From contig NZ_UPHQ01000040.1 in the NCBI RefSeq assembly GCF_900566055.1, positions 1 to 60,996 on the forward strand: a stretch of DNA of 60,996 nt, in the 5' to 3' direction. The notes below the pieces were generated by a model. That model saw only the letters and a program-made list of their open reading frames with translations, ran no database searches and had not been told where the DNA came from. Shown here piece by piece: positions 7,360-18,900 of the stretch (the stretch's first letter is position 1; each line of letters opens with the position of its first letter). The translations under genes and the position numbers were made by a program. This DNA comes from Mycobacterium innocens (GTDB lineage: Bacteria; Actinomycetota; Actinomycetes; Mycobacteriales; Mycobacteriaceae).

Positions 7360-10300
7360 GTGCGTGAGAACTCGATTCCCGCCGTGCTGCAGCAGCGTGC
7401 CAGCCTGCGGCCCGAGGAGACGGCGTTCACGTTTGTCGACTACGAGCAGGACTGGGCGGGCGTTGCGGAAAGTCTGACGTGGTCGCAGCTGTATCGGCGG
7501 ACGCTGAACGTCGCCCGGGAGCTCACAGCCTGCGGGTCAACCGGTGACCGTGCGGTGATACTGGCGCCGCAAGGACTGGAGTACGTCATCGCGTTTCTCG
7601 GCGCACTACAGGCCGGTCAGATCGCGGTGCCGCTGTCGATGCCGCTGGGCGGAGCCAGCGATGAGCGGGTCGGTGCCGTGCTGCGTGACGCGTCGCCTTC
7701 GGCGATTCTCACGACATCCGCTGTGGTAGACGATATCGCCGGGTACGCCAAGCCGGAGCCTGGCGGATGCGCGCCATCGGTCATCGAGGTTGATTTGCTG
7801 GACCTTGACTCTCAGCAAGCGCCCGCCGGCCAGACCGATAGTCCGCCAAGCGTTGCCCATTTGCAGTACACCTCCGGGTCCACCCGAACGCCGGCGGGAG
7901 TCGTGGTGTCCCACCGAAACATTCAGGTCAACTGCGAACAGCTCATGTCCGCCTACTACGAGGAGGGGATTGCCCCGCCCGACACCACCGTGGTGTCGTG
8001 GCTGCCGCTCTTTCACGACATGGGTTTGATACTGGGAACTGCCTTCCCGATCTTGGGGGGGTTCCGAACTGTGCTGACGAGTCCGCCGTCGTTCTTGCAG
8101 CGACCAGCGCGGTGGATGCAATTGCTGGCAAGCAACAGTCACGCATTTTCGGCGGGGCCGAACATTGCTTTCGAATTGGCAGCACGAAAAACATCGGACG
8201 AAGACCTGGCCGGGCTTGATCTCGGGGGTGTGCGCAACATCCTCAATGGTGCCGAACGCGTAAACCCCGCTACGCTGCAGCGCTTCGCTGAGCGGTTCGC
8301 CCGCTTCAATCTTCGCCCGGAGGCGTTACGGCCTTCGTACGGGCTAGCGGAAGCCACGCTGTACGTCGCGACCCGCGAATCGGGTCAACCACCGGTAAGC
8401 GTATTTTTCGACCCCGAGAACCTGACCGCCGGCCACGCGACGCGGTGCGCAAGCGGAGACGGTACACCGCTGATCAGTTACGGCAAGCCGCAGTCACCGA
8501 CGGTTCGTATCGTCGACCCTGAGACCAGAACCGAGTGTCGGGCGGGAACCGTCGGTGAGATCTGGGTGTATGGCGACAACGTTGCCGCAGGCTATTGGCA
8601 GAAACCTCAGGAGACCGAACGCACCTTCGGCGCAACGCTTGTCGGTTCGTCGGCCGGCACACCGGAAGGCCCTTGGCTGAGAACCGGCGATTTGGGCGTC
8701 TTCTCCGACGACGATCTCTTCATCATCGGCCGGATCAAGGATCTCCTGATCGTCTACGGGCGAAACTATGCTCCCGACGATATCGAGGCGACGATCCAGG
8801 AGATCACCCGAGGCCGCTGCGTGGCGATAGCGGTTTCCGATGATGACGGCCCGGAGAAGCTGGTCACCATTGTCGAACTCAAGGTGGGCGAGGACTCCGA
8901 AGAGGCCGCGATGCACAGGATAGGCGGCGTCCGGCGGGACATCACGGCAGCGATATCGAAGTCGCACGGTCTGAGCGTGGCGGATCTTGTTCTGGTGCCC
9001 CCACATTCGATTCCCCTCACCACAAGCGGCAAGGTCAGGAGAAGGGATTGTCTACAGCGATATCTGCGCAATGAGTTCACCCGCGTGGATGGCGGGCTGA
9101 TTCGCCGGCCAGCACAGCGCGCGGTTGATGACACTGGCGCGGGCGCCGGGGCCGACGTGACTTTGGCACAACGCCTGCGCACGCTGCGCCAGCAACAACA
9201 TGACCTCCTGGTCGGGATGGTGTGCTCGCAGGCGGCAACGGTGCTGGGCTATGCCAGCCCCGACGACATCGATCCTGATTGCGCGTTCCAGGACCTGGGC
9301 TTTGACTCGGTGAAAGCCACTGAACTACTTGACCGCCTCAACGCGGTCACCGAGTTGGCGTTGCCGCCCACCCTGGCCTTCGACTACCCCACCCCGGAGG
9401 AATTGGCTACCCATCTAGGTCATCTCTGGAGCGCACCGGCCGTGGCGGTTTCGCCGGCGGCGCCGCAGGTGGCGACGGGCGAGCCGGTTGCTGTGGTGGG
9501 GATGGCGTGCCGGTTTCCCGGTGGGGTGGATTCGGCGGCGGCGTTGTGGGATTTGGTGGCTGGTGGCACTGAGGCGGTGGGGGAGTTTCCGACCGATCGT
9601 GGTTGGGATCTGGCGGATTTGTTTGATCCTGATCCTGATGCGGTGGGTAAGACCTATACGCGTGCCGGGGCGTTTTTGGCCGATGTGGGTGGGTTTGATG
9701 CCGAGTTTTTCGGGATTTCGGCGCGGGAGGCCCAAACCATGGATCCCCAGCAGCGGTTGTTGCTGGAGGTGTGTTGGGAGGCGTTGGAGACCTCCCGGAT
9801 TGATCCGGCCGCGTTGGTGGGTTCGCAGACCGGGGTGTTCGTCGGAACGTGGTCGCAGCTGTACGGCGGGGGCGGTTCTGATGGCGCGGAGGGTTACGCC
9901 ATGACCGGGACGTCGACCAGTGTGGCTTCTGGGCGTGTTGCTTATGCGTTGGGTTTGCAGGGCCCGGCCATCACTGTTGACACGGCGTGTTCGTCGTCGC
10001 TGGTGGCCGCGCATCTGGGGTGTCAGTCGCTGCGGAACGGGGAGTGCAGTTTGGCCCTGGCCGGTGGTGTCACGGTGATGACCACACCAGCGGTGTTCAC
10101 CGAGTTCTCCCGGCAGCGCGGGCTGGCCGCCGATGGGCGTTGTAAGGCGTTTGCGGCCGCTGCTGATGGCACCGGCTGGGGCGAAGGGGCCGCGGTGCTG
10201 GTGCTGGAACGGCTCAGCGACGCGCAGCGCAACAACCACCCGGTGTTGGCGGTCGTCGCGGGCTCGGCGATCAACCAAGACGGTGCCTCTAACGGGTTGA

Positions 10301-13300
10301 CCGCCCCCAACGGGCCCGCTCAGCAGCGCGTCATCACCCAGGCTGTGGCCAACGCCGGTATCGGCCTTGATGAGGTGGATGTTGTTGAGGCTCATGGCAC
10401 CGGCACCACTTTGGGTGACCCGATCGAAGCCGGCGCCCTGATCGCTACCTACGGTGCTGCGCGTGGGACAGAGCACCCACTGTGGTTGGGATCGATCAAA
10501 TCCAACATCGGTCATACCCAGGCCGCTGCCGGTGTCGCCGGAATGATCAAAATGATCGCTGCGCTCAACCATGACAGTTTGCCGCCGACGCGCAACGTTG
10601 ATCGTCCCAGTCCGCACATCGACTGGTCAGCCGGCACTGTTCGGTTGCTCACCGAGGCCGTGCCCTGGCCGGTCACCGATCATCCGCGTACCGCGGCGGT
10701 GTCCTCGTTTGGGATCAGCGGTACCAACGCCCATCTCATCCTGCGGCAAGCCCCCACCGCGGTGGTCGACCCGGCTGCGACCCTGCCTTCGGTCGGGGGC
10801 GCCGACGACGGTGTCGAGTCTGGGCTGCCCCTGTTGCCACTGTGGCCGGTTTCGGCGCGCACCCGAGCGGCGCTGTGCGCGCAGGCCGACCGGTTGCACC
10901 AATACCTGGTCTGCCATCCCGACCTGGATCTCACCGATGTGGCCTACAGCCTGGCCTGCACCCGCACCCACCACCCCTATCGGGCGGTGATCACCGCTGC
11001 GAAGGCCACCGCTGATCGGCGCAAAGACCTGCTGGATGCCCTCAATGCGCTGCGCACCGACCAACCCCATCCGCAGCTGACCCGACACCATCACCTGGCC
11101 CACCTTCGCGCTAAAACCGTGTTCGTGTTCCCCGGCCAAGGCGGCCAATACGCCGGCATGGGTCGAGAGCTCTACGAACACCTCCGCGTCTTCGCCGACA
11201 CGGTCGATGACTGTGACCAGGCGTTGCGCCCCTTCACAGGCTGGTCGGTGCGCGAGGTCTTGTGTCAGGACCCGGCGGCCCCGGCGCTGGACCGCGTCGA
11301 TGTGGTCCAGCCGGTGCTGTTCACGATGATGGTTTCGCTGGCCGAGGTGCTAAACCACTACGGCATTGTCCCCGACGCAGTGATCGGCCACTCCCAAGGC
11401 GAGATCGCCGCGGCATATATCGCCGGGGTGTTTCCCTTGCCCGAGGCCGCCAAGGTCGTAGCGCGGCGCAGTCAAGCGCTGAGCGCCCTGCGCGGAGCCG
11501 GGGCCATGGCGTCGGTCCTGCTGAGCGCCGACCAATTGCACCCACGCCTGCGACCCTGGGGCGAGAAGTTGAGCATCGCCACGATCAACGGGCCCTCACA
11601 TACCATCATCAGCGGCGACCCCACTGCGCTAGAGCAGTTCAGCACGGCCTGCGATCGTGACGGCATCCATATCCGGCCCATCGCCGTCGACTACGCCTCG
11701 CACTCTGCTCAGGTCGAACCACTGCGTGAGCGCCTGCTGGCCGAGCTGGCCGAGCTGACTCCGGCGCCGGCCCGCATCCCGCTGTACTCCACAGTGGGAC
11801 AAGCACTTTCAGCCGCTCCCCTCGATACCACCACCATGGATGCCGACTACTGGTATCGCAACCTGCGTGAGCCGGTCCGGTTCCATGACAACGTGGTCGC
11901 GTTCTTGGCCGCCGGTGAACACACGTTTGTGGAGTTGTCACCGCATCCGGTGCTGGCCCCGGCGATCACCGACACCTTGGCCCAGACCGCGGGTCGGACT
12001 CAGTCAGCGGTGATCACCACGTTGCACCGAGACCGGTCCGACCACGACAGCTTGGCCACCGCGCTGGCCCAGTTGCACAATCACAACCACAGCCCGTCAT
12101 GGCGCAGTCTCTATCCCCACGCGGGCATCGTCGAGCTTCCCACCTACCCCTTCCAACACCGCTGCTACTGGCTGGCCCCCACCTCCGCAGCCGAGGTCGG
12201 CGCTGCCGGACTGGGCCGGCCCGAGCATCCCCTGCTGGGTGCCGCGATCGACCTTGCTGACCAGGACCAAGTCGTGTTGACCGGTCGATTGTCGACGGCC
12301 ACTCAGGGCTGGCTGGGCGGCCACCAGGTCAACGGCACCGTGGTGTTCCCCGCAACCGGGTTCATCGATGTGGTGTTGCAGGCCGGTGAGTACGCCGGCT
12401 GCCCCGTCATCGACGAGCTGGTCCTGCATGCCCCCCTGAGGCTGTACGACCATACGCGCACCGATCTGCAGATCGCTGTGCATTCGGCCGAGGACACCGG
12501 CCGGCGCCCGTTTAGCGTGCACGCCCGAACCGGCGACGAGCACACCCCGGCGGCGTGGACGTTGCACGCCAGCGGTGTACTCAGCGCCGAGCAGCCCGCC
12601 GCTGGCCCCCCGCTCACCCCGGTGCCGGGTGTGCAGGCCCTCGACCAGGACGACTTCTACGAACGGCTAGCTCAGCTGGGATACGGCTACAGCGGCCCGT
12701 TCCGGTCGCTGCGTGGTATGGGTCATGACCCCGCCCGGCCGGAGGTCGTTTATGCCGAGGTCGCACTTCCCGCCGACACCGACATCACCGGCTACGGTAT
12801 CCACCCGGCCCTCCTGGACGCCGCCCTGCACCCCTTGGCCTCCGTGTTTGACCGCACCGCTTCCGACGCTGACCTTCCGAAGTCTCGGCTGCCCTTCGCG
12901 TTCGCCGCCATCACCCTGCACGCCACCGCGGCGAGCCGGCTGCACGTCCAGCTCACCGCCACCGGCCCGGATACCTTCATGCTTCACGCCACCGACCCGA
13001 CCGGTGCCCCGGTGATCACCATCCGAACGATTACCCTGCGTGAACTGCCGCCCATCGGTGAGCAGCCGGCAGCTGCGGCCGCGCTCCATGACAGCGTGTT
13101 CCAACTGAGCTGGCTGCCCCTCTTCGACGACACCTCCCCGGCGGCGGCTGCCGTCCCCGGGTGGGCGGTTGTCACCGAGCAACCCGATCGGCTTGCGGCC
13201 AGCCTGCATGGCGGCCCGATCCACCACGACCTGGCCGCCGTGACCCCCGGGTCTGACCTGGTGGTCTGGCCTTTGCCGCTGCCCGATCCCGGCGAGGACT

Positions 13301-15936
13301 CCAACCCCGTTGACCGACTCCACATCCTGACTCGCCGCACTCTCACCCAACTGCAGGATTGGCTGGCCCGTCCCGACGTCCTGGGCACCCACCTGGTGAT
13401 CGTCACCCGTCACGCAGTCAGTGTCAGCGCTTATGACGGTGTGCCCGATCTGGCGCATGCCGCGGTCTGGGCGCTGATACACACCGCCCAAAACGAGCAC
13501 CCCCATCGCATCACTTTGATCGACACCGACACCACCGCCGCAACCGCGGACAACCTGCTGGCCTTCGCGTTGACGCGACCGGCCAACGAGCCGCAGCTGG
13601 CCCTGCGCAACGGTGTTGCCCGCATCCCCCGCCTGGCCCGCACCTCGGCCCTGACCCCACCGGATGCCCCCGATTGGCACTTGGCCACCACCGGTAAAGG
13701 TGACCTAACCCACCTGACCCTGGTCCCCACCAAGCCTCCCGCCACGCTGTGCCCGGGGCAGATCCGCATTCAGGTCCGGGCCGCCGGACTCAATTTCCAC
13801 GACGTGGTGGTCGCCTTCGGCGCCATCGCCGATGAAGGGCTCGGCGCCGAAGCCGCCGGGGTGGTCATTGAAACCGCTGCCGATGTGACATCCCTGAGAC
13901 CGGGTGATGCGGTGATGGGCCTATTCCCCAGCAACGCGTTCGCGCCCACCGCCGTCACCGATGAGCGCCTGGTCAAACCCATACCGGCTGGATGGTCGTT
14001 TACCCAGGCCGCGTCGGTTCCGATAGCGTATTTGACCGCTTATATCGCTTTGGTCGAGATCGCCGGGCTATCGGCTGGGCAGCGGGTGCTCATCCACTCC
14101 GGTGCCGGGGGGGTCGGCCAGGCCGCCATCCGCCTTGCGCAGCACCTGGGTGCTGAGGTGTTCGCCACCGCCCACCCGAACAAACACCACGTGCTCAACG
14201 ATCTGGGGGTCGACCCCGGGCACATCGCCTCGTCACGCACGCTGGATTTCGCCGACACCTTCCACGACGCCACCGACGGGCAGGGCATGGACGTGGTGCT
14301 CAACAGCCTTAGCGGAGATTTCGTCGACGCTTCGCTGCGACTGCTGCCGCGCGGCGGTAATTTCATCGAAATCGGCAAGACCGACATCCGCCTGGCACCC
14401 GACATCGTCGCCGCCCACCCCGGAGTCGACTATCAGACCCTGGACCTGGCCAGCGCACCGGCGGAATCCCTCCAGCCGGCATGGACCGCCCTGATCGGGT
14501 TGCTCGCCGCAGGCATCCTGACGCCCTTGCCCACCACCAGCTACGGACTGCTCAACGCCCCTCAGGCCTTCCGCGACATGAGCCAAGGGATGCACACCGG
14601 AAAGATTGTGCTAATCCCCCCCGCGAAGTTGGATCCCGCGGGCACAGTGCTGATCACCGGTGGTACCGGGATGCTGGGCGCGATCTTCGCCGAACATCTG
14701 GTCAGCCACTACGGCATCGAGCATCTGCTGCTGGTGTCTCGCAGCGGCCCGGCCGCTTCCGGTGCAGCCGAACTCGAGGAACGCCTGACCCGGATGGGCG
14801 CCCAGGTCGCGATCACCGCCTGTGACACCGCCAACGCCGCCGACCTGACCGCGCTGTTAGACGGCATTCCCGCTCAGCATCCGTTGACCGCGGTCATCCA
14901 CGCCGCCGGCGTCCTCGAAGACGCTGTCGTGGCCGAAATGACCGGCGATCAACTAGACCGGGTCTTGGTCGCCAAGGCCGATGCCGCCTGGTATCTAGAC
15001 CAACTCACCCGCGATCGCGACTTGGCCGCGTTTGTGTTGTTCTCCTCTGCCGCAGGAATACTGGGCAGTCCCGGGCAGGCCAACTACGCGGCCGCCAACG
15101 CCTTCCTCGACGCGCTGGCCCAGCAGCGTCACCGCGATCACCGCCAGGCCACAAGTTTGGCCTGGGGCTACTGGCAAACCCCCACCGGTATGACGGCTCA
15201 CCTTACGTCCGCCGACCAGGCCCGCCTCACTCGCAACAGTTTTACCCCCATCAGCACCGAACACGGCCTGGCCCTGTTCGATGCCACACTGCCCCAGCAA
15301 CTTCCCGCCCCGGTCGTCAGCCCCTTCTCCCCGCGGGCGCTGGCTCGCCTCGCGCGCCAAAACGCCCTCCCCCCGATCTTGTCGACACTTACCACCAGCC
15401 GCCCGCGCGCCAGCGCGGCCAGTGCCGAGAGCCTTCAGGCGCGACTGGCCAAGCAAGCTCCTGAAGAGCAACTACACGGTCTCACTGCGCTGGTGACCAC
15501 CGCCACCGCCACCGTTTTGGCTCATCCCGACCCAGCCACGCTTGATCCAGACCGTCCCTTCAAAGACCTCGGCATCGACTCACTGACCGCCCTGGAACTA
15601 CGCAACGCCCTCGACCAACAGACCGGCCTCACCCTGCCGGCAACCCTGATCTTCGACCACCCCACCCCCGCGGCCCTGGCCAGGCACCTTCGCGATCAGT
15701 TATTCGGAAACGACGACACTATCCGAACTCGGAACGTACCAGACAGCGAAATTCAGCGTCTCATCTCGATAATTCCAGAAAAACGGCTTACGGAGACAGG
15801 GATTTTAGCAATGCTCCGTGATATCGCCAACGATATGCAATCATCGGGTCCGGATAGCAAAGCAGAGGCTATCGCAGGCATGAGTCTGAGCGAACTTATG
15901 GACATTGCTCGAGGCAACAAGACAAACCAGGAATAG
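7360..15936 (+). CDS. FAAL-loading type I polyketide synthase, module 1
   Basis: 2858 aa. Domain order: FAAL (1-590; [11 protein letters not shown] near 170, [27 protein letters not shown]), ACP (about 620-700; LGFDSVKA with the phosphopantetheine Ser), KS (from 707; DTACSSS with Cys877, [20 protein letters not shown]), AT (from 1253; GHSQGE with Ser1345; YASH at 1445-1448), DH (from 1621; His1655 in [21 protein letters not shown]), ER (about 2110-2420; [12 protein letters not shown]), KR (about 2427-2600; TGGTGMLG, Ser-Tyr-Asn set in VLFSSAAG and GQANYAAAN), ACP (about 2707-2780; LGIDSLTAL), C-terminal docking tail. GHSQG with YASH predicts methylmalonyl-CoA. The FAAL would adenylate a fatty acid and load it on the first ACP; the module would add one fully reduced methyl-branched C2 unit. 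The frame opens earlier, but GTG 7360 is leaderless-compatible and gives a typical FAAL N terminus. All catalytic residues I looked for are present. Confidence 0.93.
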   Translation: MRENSIPAVLQQRASLRPEETAFTFVDYEQDWAGVAESLTWSQLYRRTLNVARELTACGSTGDRAVILAPQGLEYVIAFLGALQAGQIAVPLSMPLGGASDERVGAVLRDASPSAILTTSAVVDDIAGYAKPEPGGCAPSVIEVDLLDLDSQQAPAGQTDSPPSVAHLQYTSGSTRTPAGVVVSHRNIQVNCEQLMSAYYEEGIAPPDTTVVSWLPLFHDMGLILGTAFPILGGFRTVLTSPPSFLQRPARWMQLLASNSHAFSAGPNIAFELAARKTSDEDLAGLDLGGVRNILNGAERVNPATLQRFAERFARFNLRPEALRPSYGLAEATLYVATRESGQPPVSVFFDPENLTAGHATRCASGDGTPLISYGKPQSPTVRIVDPETRTECRAGTVGEIWVYGDNVAAGYWQKPQETERTFGATLVGSSAGTPEGPWLRTGDLGVFSDDDLFIIGRIKDLLIVYGRNYAPDDIEATIQEITRGRCVAIAVSDDDGPEKLVTIVELKVGEDSEEAAMHRIGGVRRDITAAISKSHGLSVADLVLVPPHSIPLTTSGKVRRRDCLQRYLRNEFTRVDGGLIRRPAQRAVDDTGAGAGADVTLAQRLRTLRQQQHDLLVGMVCSQAATVLGYASPDDIDPDCAFQDLGFDSVKATELLDRLNAVTELALPPTLAFDYPTPEELATHLGHLWSAPAVAVSPAAPQVATGEPVAVVGMACRFPGGVDSAAALWDLVAGGTEAVGEFPTDRGWDLADLFDPDPDAVGKTYTRAGAFLADVGGFDAEFFGISAREAQTMDPQQRLLLEVCWEALETSRIDPAALVGSQTGVFVGTWSQLYGGGGSDGAEGYAMTGTSTSVASGRVAYALGLQGPAITVDTACSSSLVAAHLGCQSLRNGECSLALAGGVTVMTTPAVFTEFSRQRGLAADGRCKAFAAAADGTGWGEGAAVLVLERLSDAQRNNHPVLAVVAGSAINQDGASNGLTAPNGPAQQRVITQAVANAGIGLDEVDVVEAHGTGTTLGDPIEAGALIATYGAARGTEHPLWLGSIKSNIGHTQAAAGVAGMIKMIAALNHDSLPPTRNVDRPSPHIDWSAGTVRLLTEAVPWPVTDHPRTAAVSSFGISGTNAHLILRQAPTAVVDPAATLPSVGGADDGVESGLPLLPLWPVSARTRAALCAQADRLHQYLVCHPDLDLTDVAYSLACTRTHHPYRAVITAAKATADRRKDLLDALNALRTDQPHPQLTRHHHLAHLRAKTVFVFPGQGGQYAGMGRELYEHLRVFADTVDDCDQALRPFTGWSVREVLCQDPAAPALDRVDVVQPVLFTMMVSLAEVLNHYGIVPDAVIGHSQGEIAAAYIAGVFPLPEAAKVVARRSQALSALRGAGAMASVLLSADQLHPRLRPWGEKLSIATINGPSHTIISGDPTALEQFSTACDRDGIHIRPIAVDYASHSAQVEPLRERLLAELAELTPAPARIPLYSTVGQALSAAPLDTTTMDADYWYRNLREPVRFHDNVVAFLAAGEHTFVELSPHPVLAPAITDTLAQTAGRTQSAVITTLHRDRSDHDSLATALAQLHNHNHSPSWRSLYPHAGIVELPTYPFQHRCYWLAPTSAAEVGAAGLGRPEHPLLGAAIDLADQDQVVLTGRLSTATQGWLGGHQVNGTVVFPATGFIDVVLQAGEYAGCPVIDELVLHAPLRLYDHTRTDLQIAVHSAEDTGRRPFSVHARTGDEHTPAAWTLHASGVLSAEQPAAGPPLTPVPGVQALDQDDFYERLAQLGYGYSGPFRSLRGMGHDPARPEVVYAEVALPADTDITGYGIHPALLDAALHPLASVFDRTASDADLPKSRLPFAFAAITLHATAASRLHVQLTATGPDTFMLHATDPTGAPVITIRTITLRELPPIGEQPAAAAALHDSVFQLSWLPLFDDTSPAAAAVPGWAVVTEQPDRLAASLHGGPIHHDLAAVTPGSDLVVWPLPLPDPGEDSNPVDRLHILTRRTLTQLQDWLARPDVLGTHLVIVTRHAVSVSAYDGVPDLAHAAVWALIHTAQNEHPHRITLIDTDTTAATADNLLAFALTRPANEPQLALRNGVARIPRLARTSALTPPDAPDWHLATTGKGDLTHLTLVPTKPPATLCPGQIRIQVRAAGLNFHDVVVAFGAIADEGLGAEAAGVVIETAADVTSLRPGDAVMGLFPSNAFAPTAVTDERLVKPIPAGWSFTQAASVPIAYLTAYIALVEIAGLSAGQRVLIHSGAGGVGQAAIRLAQHLGAEVFATAHPNKHHVLNDLGVDPGHIASSRTLDFADTFHDATDGQGMDVVLNSLSGDFVDASLRLLPRGGNFIEIGKTDIRLAPDIVAAHPGVDYQTLDLASAPAESLQPAWTALIGLLAAGILTPLPTTSYGLLNAPQAFRDMSQGMHTGKIVLIPPAKLDPAGTVLITGGTGMLGAIFAEHLVSHYGIEHLLLVSRSGPAASGAAELEERLTRMGAQVAITACDTANAADLTALLDGIPAQHPLTAVIHAAGVLEDAVVAEMTGDQLDRVLVAKADAAWYLDQLTRDRDLAAFVLFSSAAGILGSPGQANYAAANAFLDALAQQRHRDHRQATSLAWGYWQTPTGMTAHLTSADQARLTRNSFTPISTEHGLALFDATLPQQLPAPVVSPFSPRALARLARQNALPPILSTLTTSRPRASAASAESLQARLAKQAPEEQLHGLTALVTTATATVLAHPDPATLDPDRPFKDLGIDSLTALELRNALDQQTGLTLPATLIFDHPTPAALARHLRDQLFGNDDTIRTRNVPDSEIQRLISIIPEKRLTETGILAMLRDIANDMQSSGPDSKAEAIAGMSLSELMDIARGNKTNQE

Positions 15937-15945
15937 ATTTTCAAA

Positions 15946-18900
15946 ATGACTATTGAAAACAACGAAATTATCGAAGCACTTCGTGATTCATTAATACAAA
16001 TCGAGCGGTTGAAGCAACAGAATCGTGCCCTTCTTGCTCGTGTCGATGAGCCGGTCGCTGTGGTGGGGATGGCGTGTCGGTTTCCCGGTGGGGTGGATTC
16101 GGCGGCGGCGTTGTGGGATCTAGTCGCTGGCGGCGCCGAGGCTGTGGGGGAGTTTCCGACCGATCGTGGCTGGGATCTGGCGGATTTGTTCGACCCCGAC
16201 CCTGACGCGGTGGGTAAGACCTACACCCGTGCCGGGGCGTTTCTGACCGACGTGAGCGGATTTGACGCCGAGTTCTTCGGGATCTCGGCGCGGGAGGCCC
16301 TAACCATGGATCCGCAGCAGCGGCTGCTGCTGGAGGTGTGTTGGGAAGCGTTGGAAACCACCCGGATTGATCCGGCCGCCTTGGTGGGTTCCGAGACCGG
16401 GGTGTTCGTCGGAGCGTGGTCACAGCAGTATGGCGGGGGCGGTTCTGATGGCGCCGAGGGATACGCCATGACCGGGACGTCCACCAGTGTGGCCTCCGGG
16501 CGGGTCGCTTATGCGTTGGGTTTGCAGGGCCCGGCTATCACCGTTGACACGGCGTGTTCGTCGTCGCTGGTGGCCGCGCATCTGGCGGCTCAGTCGCTGC
16601 GGAACGGGGAATGCAGTTTGGCCCTGGCCGGTGGTGTCACGGTGATGACCACACCAGCGGTGTTCACCGAGTTCTCCCGGCAACGCGGGCTGGCCGCCGA
16701 TGGGCGGTGTAAAGCGTTTGCGGCCGCTGCTGATGGCACCGGCTGGGGCGAAGGGGCCGCGGTGCTGGTGCTGGAACGGCTCAGCGACGCGCAGCGCAAC
16801 AACCACCCGGTGTTGGCGGTCGTCGCGGGCTCGGCGATCAACCAAGATGGGGCCTCTAACGGGTTGACCGCCCCCAACGGGCCCGCTCAGCAGCGAGTCA
16901 TCAGCCAAGCCGTGGCCAACGCGGGTATCGGGCTTGACGAGGTCGACGTCGTCGAGGCCCATGGCACCGGCACCACTTTGGGCGACCCGATCGAGGCCGG
17001 CGCCCTGATCGCCACTTACGGTGCCGCGCGCGGGACAGAGCACCCGCTGTGGTTGGGATCGATCAAATCCAACATCGGTCACACCCAGGCCGCTGCCGGC
17101 GTTGCCGGAATGATCAAGATGATCGAGGCTCTCAACCATGGCAGTTTGCCGCCGACCCGCAACGTCGATCGTCCCAGTCCGCACGTCGACTGGTCAGCTG
17201 GGACCGTTCGCCTCCTGACTGAGCCGGTGGCCTGGCCGGTCACCGATCATCCCCGCACCGCGGCGGTGTCCGCGTTCGGGATCAGCGGCACCAACGCCCA
17301 TCTCATCCTGCAACAAGCCCCGACCCCGGTGGTCGAACCGGCTGAGCCAGCCGATCACGGTGCTGAGTTCGGGCTGCCCGTATTGCCAATGTGGCCGGTT
17401 TCGGCGCGCACCCGCGCGGCGTTGCGCGCGCAGGCCGACCGGCTACGCCACTTCCTGATCGCCCATCCCGACCTGGATCTCAGCGATGTGGCCTACAGCC
17501 TGGCCTGCACCCGCACCCACCACCCGCACCGGGCCGTCCTGACGGTGCCGGTCGACAGCCCCGATCCCCGGGCTGAGCTGCTGGCGGCACTCGAAGCGTT
17601 AGCCGCTGATCAACCGCATCCACAACTGATCCAACACCACCAACGCGCGACGTCGGCGGGAAACACCGTGTTCGTGTTCCCCGGACAGGGTGGCCAATAC
17701 CCCGGTATGGCCGCCGAGCTATATGGGCGGCACCACGCGTTTTCCGCCGCGCTCGACGAGTGCGATCAGGCCCTGGTCACCTGGACGGGCTGGTCGGTGC
17801 GTGCGGTGATTCGCAGCGAGCCCAGCGCCCCCTCCCTGGATCGGGTCGATGTGGTCCAGCCGGTGTTGTTCGCGGTCATGGTGTCGTTGGCCCGCACTTT
17901 GATCAGCTACGGGATCGAACCGGACGCGGTGATCGGGCACTCCCAAGGCGAGATTGCGGCCGCCCATGTCGCCGGGGTGTTCACCCTCGAGCAGGCCGCC
18001 AAAATCGTGGCACTGCGCAGCTCAGCCCTCGCGGACCTGGCCGGGGCCGGTGCGATGGCATCGGTGTTGTTGGCCGCTGACGAAGTGGCTGCGCGGCTGC
18101 GGCCTTACGGTGACGCACTGGCGGTTGTTGCGGTCAACGGACCCACCCAGACCATCATCAGCGGTGGTCCCGCCGCGATGCAGCGGTTCGTCGCGGCTTG
18201 CGAGGGCGACAACGTCCAGATCCGTTCCATCCCAGTCGATTACGCCTCACATTGCAGTCAGGTCGAACCGTTGCGCGAGCGCCTACTTGAGGAGCTGGCC
18301 GGGCTGACCCCGAAACCGGGGCGGATCGCCCTGTATTCCACCGTGGACGGCGTCATGTCGGACCAGCCGCTGGACACCACCACCATGACCGCCGACTACT
18401 GGTATGCCAATTTGCGTCAACCGATCCGGTTTTACGACAGCATCCGACATCTGCTGGCCGCTGCTGAGCAGGTGTTCGTAGAGGTATCACCGCACCCGGT
18501 GCTGGCCCCGGCGATCGCCGACACCCTGGCCGGCACTGCCGGGCGTCCTGGCTCGGCAGTCATTCCCACCCTGCATCGCGAGCGACCCGACCTGGACGCC
18601 TTGACTACCACGCTGGCCCGGCTGCAGGTTCATGGTCGTAGCCCGGACTGGTCGGTGGTGTATCCCCACGCCCGCACGGTCGAGCTACCGACGTATCCCT
18701 TCCAGCACCATCGGTATTGGCTGACCCCACGACCGAGCGGTGATGCTGCCGGTCTCGGACTTGATCAACCGCAGCATCCGTTGTTGGGGGCGATCACCCC
18801 ATTGGCGGACCGAGACGAATTCATAGCCACTGGTCGGTTGGTGCTCGGTTCGCAGGGCTGGCTTGCCGCCCATCGGGTGGGTGATGTGGTGGTGTTGCCC

